Notes: generated by a model not told the origin, from the letters alone. A DNA stretch of 64,000 nt from Hyphomicrobiales bacterium (GCA_021775835.1 JAJFHC010000315.1:1-64000); one strand, 5' to 3'. Counted from the stretch's first letter, positions 50,344-58,806 are shown. Numbers and translations: made by a program.

Positions 50344-50693
50344 TTGAAGACATGGACACCGGGACGATGGTCGCCCCTCACGTCCGGCGCGTGACAGTCC
50401 GCGGCCGAACCGTACACATCATCGATATGACTACGAGAACCGGGTCGAACACCGAGCACTACGACAACTTCGCGGACCCAGCCGCGGTCGAGACTCTCCG
50501 CCGGCTCCTGCGACGGATGAAGAACCTCAAGCCCCTACCGCGCCGCCGCATCCCTTGGACTAGTTCCCAAGTGTGGACCCATCCTCTAGTCCACCCAGAC
50601 TTCCCCTACTGCCGGGGCGAACTGGCAGCCAACGCACGAACCCTACGCTGGCGGGTAAAAGCTAAGCCCGCGCGAGCAGAGCCCAAGCGGTGA
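50340..50693 (+). CDS. 117-aa basic protein of unknown function
   Basis: ATGA start. N-terminal beta segment (HVRRVTVRGRTVHIIDM), helix (AAVETLRRLLRRMKNLK) and a basic Arg/Lys tail. Last clear gene of the coupled chain. No family recognised. Confidence 0.5.
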   Translation: MIEDMDTGTMVAPHVRRVTVRGRTVHIIDMTTRTGSNTEHYDNFADPAAVETLRRLLRRMKNLKPLPRRRIPWTSSQVWTHPLVHPDFPYCRGELAANARTLRWRVKAKPARAEPKR

Positions 50694-51065
50694 CGGACCA
50701 GCTTCCTTCCCTCGTCCCGTGTGATCAGTCGGTACAAACCGTGGGTCCGCGGGCGAGATTAGAGCCGTCGTGGCGGTACCGCGGAAAGAGCAAAGGCCCG
50801 GCAGTAACCGGACCTTCACAACTGCCAATCGATAAAGACCAGACAGCAACAGGACACCAGGATAGCACGGGCGCCAGCCGTCGTGCGAGTACTCCTAGAA
50901 GTTGGGTCCCAGCAGGTAGCCGATTCCTCGGCCCCAGATCTCACCTGGATTAAACCTGTTGGCTGAGAGTCGTAGACTACCACAAATGACCAAGATGTAC
51001 ATTTCCGAAAGTACCTATCGACTTGACGTAAGTTTCCCCCGCAGATATGTTCAGTTCACCACTTC
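50694..51065. other. Intergenic region with hairpins and a promoter
   Basis: 372 bp without a convincing gene. Contains a 10-bp palindrome GCGGTACCGC (50773-50782) and a hairpin with 9-bp arms at 50793-50801 and 50808-50816 (one mismatch on the + strand, G-U on the - strand) but no T-run. A rightward promoter lies at 51023-51051. It separates the small-gene chain from the terminase unit. Confidence 0.6.
51023..51051 (+). promoter_or_regulatory. Sigma70-like promoter before the TerS-like gene
   Basis: TTGACG (51023-51028), 17-bp spacer, TATGTT (51046-51051). Predicted start of transcription is about 51058, only ~8 nt before the ATG at 51066, and there is no Shine-Dalgarno site, so the mRNA would be almost leaderless. 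Confidence 0.6.
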
Positions 51066-51872
51066 ATGGCAAAAGTAAAAGCTAAGAAAAAACGGGGGCC
51101 TGGGACGCGCAGGATTTCAGCGGAGTTTTATGAGGGATTAGTCGAGGCCTTCAGAGCTAACCCAGGAAATATCACGGCCGCTGCCAAAGCTGTCGGGACC
51201 AGTCGCCCAACCGCCAAGCGTGGATGGCTTCGAGGTTGGGAAAAGTTCGACTGGGCTCCACCAATTCAAGACGTTATCGCCAACGAGCAAGAGATTGCCA
51301 GAGCTCGTATCGAGGATGAGAAGGAGGCAGAGCAAGTCCGAGAGGAGCTAATCAACCCGGTGGGAGGTATCGCCGCGGTAGCTGAACAGCGCCGGGAAGC
51401 TCACCTGAAAGCTCAGTCCGACAGAGCCAAGGCAAGAGAGAACGCCATCCAGGCCAGGGTCGAACAGGGCAAGATGATAGCCGGCGTCCGCCAGCTTGTT
51501 ATGCAATGCGAGGCCCTCATCGGTAAGCGATTCCAAGGAGCATCGGAACTTGCCGACCGAATCAACAAGGAGATGCGCAAGCTAGCCAAGGCCTCTGATA
51601 AGGAATTCAACCTGACTAAGGCAACTCAACTACTTAGGCTTCATAACGCGGACGTCCGAAGCGTGTCCCAGTCGGCCAAGAGAGCATTTGAACTGGAGCA
51701 GGTCCACCTGGGTGAACCTTCTCAGATCGTAGGGGTTCAGACGACCCACTTCGACGACGCCGACGAGGAGACACTTAAAAAGGAGATCCGCAAAGCACTA
51801 GAAGCTATGGATGATTACGGAGACGATAGTACAGTGGTAGAGGCTGGCGAGGCCGAAGTGGTCCGCCATTAG
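51066..51872 (+). CDS. Terminase small subunit-like protein
   Basis: 268 residues. N-terminal HTH (NITAAAKAVGTSRPTAKRGWLRGWEKFD, after a basic stretch) followed by a long charged coiled coil (~80-200) and an acidic end. This resembles TerS proteins, which bind the packaging site and dock on TerL. TerL lies 8.4 kb downstream on the same strand, so the pair is unusually split. Alternative: another HTH coiled-coil DNA-binding protein. Confidence 0.55.
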   Translation: MAKVKAKKKRGPGTRRISAEFYEGLVEAFRANPGNITAAAKAVGTSRPTAKRGWLRGWEKFDWAPPIQDVIANEQEIARARIEDEKEAEQVREELINPVGGIAAVAEQRREAHLKAQSDRAKARENAIQARVEQGKMIAGVRQLVMQCEALIGKRFQGASELADRINKEMRKLAKASDKEFNLTKATQLLRLHNADVRSVSQSAKRAFELEQVHLGEPSQIVGVQTTHFDDADEETLKKEIRKALEAMDDYGDDSTVVEAGEAEVVRH

Positions 51873-51888
51873 GAGATAGGGAGCAGGG

Positions 51889-52164
51889 ATGATACGCAAA
51901 GCGATGACACAACAGGTGGTTAGCTATGAGCTTTCCGCCAAGGAGCACGAAGACGCCCTCCGGGACTTCATCAACGACAACCGGACCAAGGACGGGACCG
52001 AGGGGTTCATTCCGCCGCGCAACCACACCGGCATCCAGGATGTCGATTTCACCCTGAGCTCAGACGGCGGCGCCGTCGTCTCGGTGATATACGAGGGCAA
52101 GACCGAGGAGAAGAAGCCCAAGGCGAAGTTGACAGAGAAGGAGGGACAGGATGGCAAAGTTTAG
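51889..52164 (+). CDS. 91-aa protein of unknown function
   Basis: ATG with GGGAGCAGGG upstream. Helical N-terminus, then a beta-rich half (DVDFTLSSDGGAVVSVIYEG) and a Lys-rich tail. Overlaps the next gene by 14 bp. Confidence 0.5.
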   Translation: MIRKAMTQQVVSYELSAKEHEDALRDFINDNRTKDGTEGFIPPRNHTGIQDVDFTLSSDGGAVVSVIYEGKTEEKKPKAKLTEKEGQDGKV

Positions 52165-52423
52165 AAAGAAGCCGGTGGTCATTGAGGCGATGCAACTCCC
52201 ACCAGAGGGCGACGACGCATCTGACGAACTCGTCGGTTGGCTGCACAAACACGCCGGAAGCCGCGAACTAGAATCAGGCCACAACGGCGCGTTGCTCATC
52301 CACACCCTGGAGGGGACGATGGAGGCCAGCCCTAACGACTGGATTATCATCGGAGTCCAGGGCGAGATGTACCCATGCAAGCCCGACATCTTCGAGGCGA
52401 CCTACGAACCGGAGGAGCTATGA
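52151..52423 (+). CDS. Widespread small phage protein (FRKKPVVIEA family)
   Basis: 90 residues. FRKKPVVIEAMQLPPE, LLIHTLEGTMEASPNDWIII and GEMYPCKPDIFEATYE are the hallmarks of a small protein present in very many phages. Its function is unknown. GGAGGGACAGG ahead of the ATG. ATGA into the next gene. Confidence 0.8.
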   Translation: MAKFRKKPVVIEAMQLPPEGDDASDELVGWLHKHAGSRELESGHNGALLIHTLEGTMEASPNDWIIIGVQGEMYPCKPDIFEATYEPEEL

Positions 52424-52659
52424 TCCAGCTAGTCCTCGACCCCAATCGCGCCCCCTTCGGAGTCATTGCCGGCAAGCGGATGACCCGCGTCTCCGCCCGG
52501 CCCGTCCAGGAAGTAATGCGGTCCCTCGAGGCGGTGGAGACCAAGGACTGGTTCCCGCTCGGCCAGGAGGTCGCCCAAGACGGAGAGGGCCCATTCTTGA
52601 CCTTCGCCGTCGCGATCGACGACCTCCAGTGGTGGGTGGACCACCTGGGCAACAGATAA
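52420..52659 (+). CDS. 79-aa protein of unknown function
   Basis: ATGA start. IQLVLDPNRAPFGVIAGKRM then helices; FLTFAVAIDDLQWWVDHLG at the end. Followed by the tRNA-like element. No family recognised. Confidence 0.5.
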   Translation: MIQLVLDPNRAPFGVIAGKRMTRVSARPVQEVMRSLEAVETKDWFPLGQEVAQDGEGPFLTFAVAIDDLQWWVDHLGNR

Positions 52660-52665
52660 GCAAAT

Positions 52666-52734
52666 GGCAAGTCCGCACAGGGGTAACGCCAGGTAGCGGG
52701 GGTGTTGCGGGTTCGATCCCCGTGCTTGCCGCCA
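52666..52734 (+). tRNA. tRNA-like element with shortened middle
   Basis: Acceptor arms GGCAAGT and GCTTGCC pair over seven positions (one G-U), the T arm is GCGGG-TTCGATC-CCCGT, and G-CCA is encoded. Between acceptor and T arm only 34 nt remain (about 41 or more expected); no standard anticodon stem with a 7-nt loop can be drawn, and positions 8-9 are CC. So no amino acid is assigned. Could be a decayed tRNA, a tRNA mimic or an attachment remnant. Confidence 0.5.
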
Positions 52735-52779
52735 AGCCGCCGAGGACATTGGGCTCTCGGGGCAGATAGGAGAGATAGT

Positions 52780-53472
52780 ATGCGATGCGAATTAGACGAC
52801 GACGGAAGCGGATGGTACTCCATCGAGAGTTGCGGGCCAAACAGACTCACAAGCGCGAGCGTTGAAGGAACAGCCGAGGAGATGCTGGCTATCGCCGAGG
52901 CTATCGAGATTGGGGGAAGCGTGAGCTTCCGGCGATGCGCCGCCCTGGAGACGAAGGACGGGTACGAGCTTTACAGCCCCCTGAATTCCATGGGAACCAA
53001 CGGGCTCGTCTCAACAGAGGAGGCCCTTGAACTGGCTGCCGACATCCGCGAGAAGCTGAAAGACTGGAAACCCGAACCAGAGCAAGAGGAGCCCAGGATG
53101 ACGGCCACCGACACCGCGTTCGCCTACCACGCGACGGTCAACCTGAAGGTCCATCTGAGCCACCAAGTGTGCCAAATGGAAGGGGGCGAGAGCTACAAGT
53201 CTATCGACTCCAAGATTGTCGCCCAAGCTGTCGCGACTGCAGTAGAAGCCTTGACTGGCCCCGCGGCTGGCGAGCTTCCCCACCTCCGCCTATATCTCCA
53301 CGGCTGCATGGTGACGGCCGACATCGACGAACTTCATTGGATTGAGGAAGTGCCGGAACCTGTTAGGGCCAAGCGCTGCCAGAGCCCCAATTGCCAGAAC
53401 GACATCCTCCGAGGTACCGACCAATCCACCCCTTACTGCTCGATGGCTTGCGCCGACGGAGACCACCAATGA
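52780..53472 (+). CDS. 230-aa protein with C-terminal zinc knuckle
   Basis: Start at the ATG with AGGAGAGA upstream. N-terminal half is alpha/beta (SASVEGTAEEMLAIAEAIEI). The end has CQSPNCQNDI...PYCSMAC, a FLYWCH-like or knuckle zinc site. Function unknown. ATGA into the next gene. Confidence 0.5.
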   Translation: MRCELDDDGSGWYSIESCGPNRLTSASVEGTAEEMLAIAEAIEIGGSVSFRRCAALETKDGYELYSPLNSMGTNGLVSTEEALELAADIREKLKDWKPEPEQEEPRMTATDTAFAYHATVNLKVHLSHQVCQMEGGESYKSIDSKIVAQAVATAVEALTGPAAGELPHLRLYLHGCMVTADIDELHWIEEVPEPVRAKRCQSPNCQNDILRGTDQSTPYCSMACADGDHQ

Positions 53473-54896
53473 CAACAATCAGGCTCTGCCCGCAATGCGG
53501 AAACGACCAATCCTTCAGCACTGAGAGACGACCCAACGGCAACACCGGGTGCCTGGCGTGCGGGTTCAGGAATCCGACGGCCAAGTTCCAGGTTGAGGTC
53601 ATGCCGATGCCTTCGCCAACCAAGGAACCCAAGGCCTACATGCTGGCCTTGGCTGAGAAGCTCAAGGCCGAAGGCGGCAGGCAGATGACCCAGGGTGAGT
53701 GCAAGAACCTGGAGTTGGCCGAGTCTACCCTCCGAATGAAAAAGGGAAGCCCGGCAGACTTTATGGCCGTCATGCCCGACCCGGGCGACACTCCGCCAGG
53801 CGGGATAGAGTTCGAGGCCGCGCCTGGTGCGTTCGACAGCTTGACTCGCGTAGAGTTGGTCAAGAAGTGCGAGGGCCTCACCACTCAACTAGCCGAACTT
53901 CTAAACAGTTCCATCGACCAAGCGGAGGTAGTGAACTCCGAGATGAATGAGCTCAACGAGACGACAGCCTCCCACGCCACCCGTATCAAGGTTCTCGACG
54001 ATAAACTCACGGCCATGGCGGACGGCGCCGACACCGCGTGGGGCATCATCGCCAACGCGAGCAATTGGATGTCCGGCACAGATAACTCCTCCGACTGGGT
54101 AAAAGCCGCCATACGCTGGCGGGACGAGTTCTATCATCCGATGCTCGATGCACTCCTTAAACCGAAGAGCGCCACTGAGCCACTGATGGCTAATAACGCC
54201 GGCCCCGACGTCACAACTCCGCCGGCGGATGGCGCATGGGTTCCCCGCTGGGTCGCTATCACCCTCTGGGGCCTCCTTGACGACATCGACACCGCCAGCG
54301 ACATGTTCAAGGATAACTACAAGGGGCTGGCGAACTACGTCTACAAGAAACAGCGCCAGCGCTTCCAGGTCGGGACCTCCGATGGCTATGAGGTCCAGTT
54401 CAACGGCTACAGCGACCCGCCCCGGGAAGTTCGAGACTGCGGGACGCTCGAAGGTCTCAACCACCTCGCCGCGGCTGCTGCTGGCTACATCAAGAAGCTC
54501 AAGGTCGATCACCACTTCGCCGAGGTCTTCATGGACAGCTTGGCGGACTACCCGGAGATTGTGGCTCTCATCCAGCCGCCCTCGGTCCCCAACTGCCCGC
54601 CGTGCCCAACTGGCTGGGAGAAGCTCCGCGACTCCGCCAACGCTGGCGAAATCAGCGAGGAGGAGTTGTTCTCCATGGGATTCTCGCGCTGGAACGAAGC
54701 TGGCGACGAGGCCGAGGGGGAGGACCTCATTCGCGGCGGAGTTCTCTGGCTCATGCCCGTCAACTGGTACGACGAGCTTCCCAAGGACTTCGATTTCGTC
54801 ACCATCCACGGGACATCGTGTCGAGTCGACGCGGGGGCATCCAAGGACTCGCGGATGGGATACCTGGCCTTTGGCCTCGTTCGGTTTCAGTTTTGA
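53469..54896 (+). CDS. 475-aa protein of unknown function
   Basis: Start at the ATGA overlap. N-terminal CPQCGND...CLACGFR zinc ribbon, a long helical/coiled middle (LTRVELVKKCEGLTTQLAEL), and a C-terminal WEKLRDSANAGEISEEEL then GGVLWLMPVNWYDELP. Probably modular and assembled from smaller phage pieces. No enzyme motif seen. Confidence 0.5.
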   Translation: MTTIRLCPQCGNDQSFSTERRPNGNTGCLACGFRNPTAKFQVEVMPMPSPTKEPKAYMLALAEKLKAEGGRQMTQGECKNLELAESTLRMKKGSPADFMAVMPDPGDTPPGGIEFEAAPGAFDSLTRVELVKKCEGLTTQLAELLNSSIDQAEVVNSEMNELNETTASHATRIKVLDDKLTAMADGADTAWGIIANASNWMSGTDNSSDWVKAAIRWRDEFYHPMLDALLKPKSATEPLMANNAGPDVTTPPADGAWVPRWVAITLWGLLDDIDTASDMFKDNYKGLANYVYKKQRQRFQVGTSDGYEVQFNGYSDPPREVRDCGTLEGLNHLAAAAAGYIKKLKVDHHFAEVFMDSLADYPEIVALIQPPSVPNCPPCPTGWEKLRDSANAGEISEEELFSMGFSRWNEAGDEAEGEDLIRGGVLWLMPVNWYDELPKDFDFVTIHGTSCRVDAGASKDSRMGYLAFGLVRFQF

Positions 54897-55084
54897 GCTT
54901 CATCCGCCTCAACAACATCAAGTTCAACCTGCCCGAGCCCGAACAGGTGACGCTTGAGTCCCTCACTCTGAAATACCAGGGGCTACCAACAACCCGCCAA
55001 GTAATCGCCACGTTTAGGGCCGATAAGGCCCTCCTCAGCGACGACGACCGCGAGGCCCTCGAGAAGCTCTTCGGGATAGAATGA
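54893..55084 (+). CDS. 63-aa protein with TTG start
   Basis: TTGA junction: TTG start overlaps the previous TGA. Sequence FIRLNNIKFNLPEPEQVTLE then a helical acidic end. No ATG or GTG alternative in frame near the junction. Function unknown. Confidence 0.45.
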   Translation: MSFIRLNNIKFNLPEPEQVTLESLTLKYQGLPTTRQVIATFRADKALLSDDDREALEKLFGIE

Positions 55085-55326
55085 GCGCCGGAAGCATTCT
55101 CTGCGCCTTGGCTCTTCACAAGTGGGGAAGCCATTGGTCGCTTGATGAGCACGGGAAGATAGCAGCCTCTGGTCGTAAGTGGCCAGAGGCCACGCATCGT
55201 CGGTGCGGTCGGTGTGGACAGACTCAACACAAGGTATCCGAGCGCCGGGTCGATATGGCTGGAGGTCCCTATCTCCACAGCAAGTGGATCACCGTCGACG
55301 TAGTTGTCGCCAGGGTTATCGAATGA
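55081..55326 (+). CDS. 81-aa zinc-ribbon protein
   Basis: LCALALHKWGSHW with later CGRCGQTQHKVSE. The next gene has the same layout (CAITGH...CQRCEQ), so the two may be paralogues. ATGA junctions on both sides. Confidence 0.55.
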   Translation: MSAGSILCALALHKWGSHWSLDEHGKIAASGRKWPEATHRRCGRCGQTQHKVSERRVDMAGGPYLHSKWITVDVVVARVIE

Positions 55327-55547
55327 AGCGCTGGCTCAAGAGTCGATGGTGCGCCATCACCGGGCACATCTGGATCGTAGTGAGTCGGCCCAGGTTCCCC
55401 AACTCTGGGCTGTATTGCCAACGCTGCGAACAGGTTCGACTGAAGGACCGCGAGGACCGGGGAGCCATCTGGATTGGAGACCACCGATCTACCAAGAAGT
55501 TCCGACGAACTATCCCGAGAGCGACAGCGATCCCCCGTAAGGAGTAG
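55323..55547 (+). CDS. 74-aa zinc-ribbon protein, possible paralogue
   Basis: CAITGHIWIVVSRPRFPNSG then CQRCEQVRLKDRED, a His/Cys spacing like the preceding protein. Basic C-terminus. ATGA start. Function unknown. Confidence 0.5.
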   Translation: MKRWLKSRWCAITGHIWIVVSRPRFPNSGLYCQRCEQVRLKDREDRGAIWIGDHRSTKKFRRTIPRATAIPRKE

Positions 55548-55556
55548 AGTGAACCC

Positions 55557-55895
55557 ATGATCATCGACGCCAGGAACAGACCGGACGGGAAACGAGGCCG
55601 ATCGCAGCGAGCGATGCGGACTGTCATCATCGACACCAAGACCGGGAAGAAGGTCGATCCCGCGCCGGTGGCAATAGACACGATGAGCCAGAAGCTCACT
55701 TTCAAGATCCCCAAGGACGAGCGGACCGACATGTTCAAGAAATACCGAGAGGAGCGGTTCGAGTCTGGAAAATACCTAATGCGAGACATAAAGACCGGGC
55801 TGGAGTGGCCAGCGACCGCGGTGGTCATCCCGTGCCTCCAGCGCGATGGGACTAAGCTCGTCGATTGCCCTTGCCTCGATTGCCTGAAAGACTGA
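55557..55895 (+). CDS. 112-aa protein of unknown function
   Basis: GGAG about nine bases before the ATG. Beta-rich (MRTVIIDTKTGKKVDPA), a charged helix (DERTDMFKKYREERFE) and a CPCLDCLKD end suggesting metal binding. No family recognised. Confidence 0.5.
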   Translation: MIIDARNRPDGKRGRSQRAMRTVIIDTKTGKKVDPAPVAIDTMSQKLTFKIPKDERTDMFKKYREERFESGKYLMRDIKTGLEWPATAVVIPCLQRDGTKLVDCPCLDCLKD

Positions 55896-55899
55896 GCCC

Positions 55900-56214
55900 A
55901 TGCCCAAAGCCAAGATCATCGAAGTCACCCTTGAGAACGGAACCCATCACGGCTGGATGGCCTGGTGTCCTGGTTGTGATAGCCCCCACGTCTACGACGA
56001 GCGGTGGAGCTTCAACGGCGACCACGACGCTCCGACATTCAAGCCCTCATACCTGGCGACCGGAACCTACGGCGAGAACCACGAACAGCGCCGGTGCCAC
56101 ACCTATCTCACCGACGGGAAGCTCCAGTTCCTCGCCGACTGTTCCCACGAGCTGGCCGGAACTACCGTTGACCTTATCGAGAAGTTCGACGTAGAGTCCG
56201 AACCCATGAACTAG
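55900..56214 (+). CDS. DUF6527-like phage protein
   Basis: 104 residues. AWCPGCDSPHVYDERWSFNG, DAPTFKPSYLATG, CHTYLTDGKLQFLADCSHEL and AGTTVDL match a small zinc-binding family frequent in phages. Function unknown. The 93 bp after it hold no gene. Confidence 0.65.
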   Translation: MPKAKIIEVTLENGTHHGWMAWCPGCDSPHVYDERWSFNGDHDAPTFKPSYLATGTYGENHEQRRCHTYLTDGKLQFLADCSHELAGTTVDLIEKFDVESEPMN

Positions 56215-56307
56215 GAAGAGCTGGGCAGGGATACGTGGGGAGGCCCGGCTTTGGGGGTCCAGTCGAGAGGGGCAAGCTCGGCACCAACTTGGGAATAGGA
56301 TATAGGA

Positions 56308-56781
56308 ATGGAGAACGAGAAACTTCCACCGGTCGCACAAGTGACCATCATGGCCGGCATCCCCGGCTCAGGTAAGAGCCACACCGCCGGCGGGCTAATC
56401 CCATCAGGGGTGATTCTTTCGACCGACGACTTCTGGAAGATAGCGACCGGGCAGTACGACTTCGATCCGGCTCGCATCACCGAGGCGCACGGTTGGAACT
56501 TCCAGAGGTTCCTTGAGTGTGTGAGTCGGGAAAACCCTCCGCACATCATCGTCGACAACACCAACACGACCATCGCCGAGATCGCTCCGTACTACGCGGC
56601 GGCCCAGAGCTTCGGCGCTGATGTCAAAGTCCTCGCGGTTCTGTGCCCATGGCAAGTCGCGGCCGAGCGCCAGCAACACGGGCTACCACCCGCGAAGGTC
56701 TACCAGATGAGCCTACGACTTGAGGAGACTCTGCGGAGATTCCCGGCCTGGTGGCGCCTCGATGTGGTGGACAACTCTTGA
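56308..56781 (+). CDS. P-loop kinase (polynucleotide kinase-like)
   Basis: 157 residues. Walker A GIPGSGKSHTAGGL (~17-30), LSTDDFW, IIVDNTNTTIAEI (Walker B and following) and the CPWQVAAERQQHG lid resemble PNKP/Zeta-type kinases. Substrate unknown. Could repair RNA or DNA ends. TTGA junction into the next gene. Confidence 0.75.
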   Translation: MENEKLPPVAQVTIMAGIPGSGKSHTAGGLIPSGVILSTDDFWKIATGQYDFDPARITEAHGWNFQRFLECVSRENPPHIIVDNTNTTIAEIAPYYAAAQSFGADVKVLAVLCPWQVAAERQQHGLPPAKVYQMSLRLEETLRRFPAWWRLDVVDNS

Positions 56782-57278
56782 CCAACATCGTCGAGTGCCG
56801 GTGCAGCATCTGTAACAAGGGGATGGATAAAGCGCCAGACATGTCCGAGTGCTGTGGCCTGTTCTTCTGCTGTACCGACGAGACCCAGGTCAAGAAGGAC
56901 TGCCTTGGCATCCATCAGGACTCGGACCACTCGACTACATGCAAGGAGTGCGGAACCTCGGTGCCTAGCAACTGCAACTGGTGTCCTGGCTGTCGGAACT
57001 ACAACGGGGAAAAGAAGACCGAGCTCAAGGCCGTCGACATCAAGCCCTACGAGTCAACGGTCAACCAGTTGACGGTCGATCTCCTTGAGGAGATGCTGGC
57101 CGACGCGAAGAGCGGGAAGATTCAGGAGGCGGTCGTTGTCGGCTTCCTTGAAGGCGGAGACACCGCTAGCGCCTACACTCCAACCGTGAACTTCATCAGG
57201 CGCCTCGGTGCCATCGAACTCGTCAAGCTCCGCTGGATGCACAACGACATCCTTCACGACGGACAAGACGGAACCTAA
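56778..57278 (+). CDS. 166-aa zinc-rich protein, TTG start
   Basis: TTG overlaps the preceding stop. Eleven cysteines in the first ~80 residues (ECRCSICNKG, ECCGLFFCC, CKECGTSVPSNCNWCPGC), then a helical C-terminal half (LTVDLLEEMLADAKSG). Function unknown. Confidence 0.5.
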   Translation: MTNIVECRCSICNKGMDKAPDMSECCGLFFCCTDETQVKKDCLGIHQDSDHSTTCKECGTSVPSNCNWCPGCRNYNGEKKTELKAVDIKPYESTVNQLTVDLLEEMLADAKSGKIQEAVVVGFLEGGDTASAYTPTVNFIRRLGAIELVKLRWMHNDILHDGQDGT

Positions 57279-57298
57279 ACCCCAACCAGGAGAGACCG

Positions 57299-57532
57299 AT
57301 GCCAGAATACCCAGTAAGCGACCGAGTAGCCGAGCAGATTGAGAAGTGCTTCACCTACCACTCACCCAAGGCCGACCAGCCAACTCGCTACAATCTCATC
57401 CGCGACACAGCGAAGGGGTTAGCCGTCACGATCGCGGAGAACACCCCGCCGAGTCGAGAGCAGTCGCTTGCACTCACCAAGCTCGAAGAAGCGGTGATGC
57501 ATGCGAACGCAGCCATCGCACGGAACGAGTAG
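57299..57532 (+). CDS. acb2: Acb2-like anti-CBASS cyclic-nucleotide sponge
   Basis: 77 residues with AGGAGAG nine bases upstream. IEKCFTYHSPKADQPTRYNL, ENTPPSREQSLALTKLEEAV and MHANAAIARNE match the Acb2/Tad1-type hairpin domain. Acb2 proteins bind cyclic di- and trinucleotides and block CBASS effectors. Length and the SREQSLALTKLEEAVMHANAA core are typical. Function in this phage is inferred from similarity recalled, not tested. Confidence 0.85.
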   Translation: MPEYPVSDRVAEQIEKCFTYHSPKADQPTRYNLIRDTAKGLAVTIAENTPPSREQSLALTKLEEAVMHANAAIARNE

Positions 57533-57559
57533 ACCAGCAAAGCCAACCAGGAGGAACCA

Positions 57560-58000
57560 GTGAAGCTATTTGAACTACACAGAGACGAAGACGAGAGCGG
57601 AATCAGCGGGACCGGAGTTGTTGCCCAAGGTGTCATCTTCGACAACGGACGGTGCTCGCTCTCCTGGTTGACGGAGCACACCTCGCACACCTCTGCGGCT
57701 TTCTATACGAGCATCGAAGAGGTTATCGCCATCCATGGTCACGACGGAAAGACGCGAGTCATGCAGGTTGTGGACTGTAGTTCCGAGGCCATCAACGGCA
57801 TCATCGGCAACTGCTACCAGGACAATTGCGAGAACGTGCATGTTGGACTGAAGAGCCAGGAGGAAGAAGTTGTCGTTAGCAGGAAGGACGGAACCACCAA
57901 CAGCCTGGCTGGATATCTCTGGGACGAACGGCAGAAGTTCTACAACCTATTCACCCCAATCAACTTGGCTACCGGGTCAAAGTTCACAGGTGGAATCTAA
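57560..58000 (+). CDS. 146-aa phage protein with HGHDG motif
   Basis: GTG start with AGGAGGA seven bases upstream. The first ~70 residues ([40 protein letters not shown]) are a common small phage family of unknown role. The second half (from VDCSSEA) looks like an added domain. TAATG into SSB. Confidence 0.65.
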   Translation: MKLFELHRDEDESGISGTGVVAQGVIFDNGRCSLSWLTEHTSHTSAAFYTSIEEVIAIHGHDGKTRVMQVVDCSSEAINGIIGNCYQDNCENVHVGLKSQEEEVVVSRKDGTTNSLAGYLWDERQKFYNLFTPINLATGSKFTGGI

Positions 58001-58404
58001 TGAGCGCCGGCGTCAACAAGGTGATCCTCGTGGGGAACCTTGGCAGCGACCCAGAGTCCCGAATGGCTGGCGATACACCGGTGTGCAACTTCTCCCTCGC
58101 CACCAACGAAAGCTGGAAAGGCAAAGATGGCCAGAAGCAAGACCGGACCGAGTGGCACCGCATCATAGTCTGGGGAAAGGTTGGGGAGAACTGCCAGAAG
58201 TTCCTGAGCAAAGGTCGACCGGTCTACATCGAGGGCAAGCTCCAGACCCGAAGCTGGGAAGACAAGGAGGGTGTCAAGCGCTACACCACTGAGGTTGTCG
58301 CTCGCGATGTGAAGTTCCTTGGTTCTGCATCAGGCAACGACAGGGACGACCGACCTCCAGAGCCACCACCAATGAGCGACAGTGATGCGGACATCCCGTT
58401 CTAG
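58000..58404 (+). CDS. ssb: Single-stranded DNA-binding protein
   Basis: 134 residues. [37 protein letters not shown] and [17 protein letters not shown] form the OB-fold of bacterial-type SSB, and the C-terminal tip is DADIPF, the motif that recruits replication and repair proteins. TAATG start junction. Confidence 0.9.
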   Translation: MSAGVNKVILVGNLGSDPESRMAGDTPVCNFSLATNESWKGKDGQKQDRTEWHRIIVWGKVGENCQKFLSKGRPVYIEGKLQTRSWEDKEGVKRYTTEVVARDVKFLGSASGNDRDDRPPEPPPMSDSDADIPF

Positions 58405-58411
58405 GCAGTCA

Positions 58412-58609
58412 ATGAACGTCTGCCTCTTCGCTACACTCATCGCCGTCATGGTCAACCACCGGAGCGGCAGCTTAGGGAAGGCATTCCTCGCTGGGTTCTT
58501 GGTTGTCTGTATGCATATCATCTGGGTATTCCTCATGGCCGAGCGAGAGACCCAGATGGCACTTGAAGCCGAAGAGCGCGAAGAGGCCGAGAAAAAAGAT
58601 CAGACCTGA
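58412..58609 (+). CDS. 65-aa two-helix membrane protein
   Basis: Start at ATG 58412; an earlier GTG inside ssb is possible. Two hydrophobic segments (VCLFATLIAVMV and LAGFLVVCMHIIWVFLM) and a very acidic tail. Function unknown. Confidence 0.45.
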   Translation: MNVCLFATLIAVMVNHRSGSLGKAFLAGFLVVCMHIIWVFLMAERETQMALEAEEREEAEKKDQT

Positions 58610-58703
58610 GCATCGGGCTCATTCTCCTCGAGCAAGGGCACCCCAAGAAACTCGCACCTCCGAGAGAAGCGTCGTGCGGCGCCGGTTCGCGACCTAGAGA
58701 TTT

Positions 58704-58717
58704 CTTTGAGCTCAAAG
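58704..58717. promoter_or_regulatory. 14-bp perfect palindrome
   Basis: CTTTGAGCTCAAAG lies in the 197-bp gene-free space (58610-58806). No -35/-10 pair with good spacing was found beside it. Candidate operator; otherwise nothing is seen in this gap. Confidence 0.3.
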
Positions 58718-58806
58718 CTCACCGCCGAACAATAGGACGCCGAGGTCGACCCGCCCGATCTCCCTGTTTGAGCGAAAACCGAAATGGCCGATTGGTAAAA
58801 TGGGTC

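Noticed and set aside
50690..50953. 87-codon rightward ORF with GTG start
   Set aside because: Composition looks non-coding, it runs through a palindrome and a hairpin, and its product has no coherent pattern.
53901..54809. 302-aa leftward ORF antisense to the 475-aa protein
   Set aside because: GC-rich shadow frame; no ribosome site, no recognisable motifs, and it lies against a coupled rightward gene.
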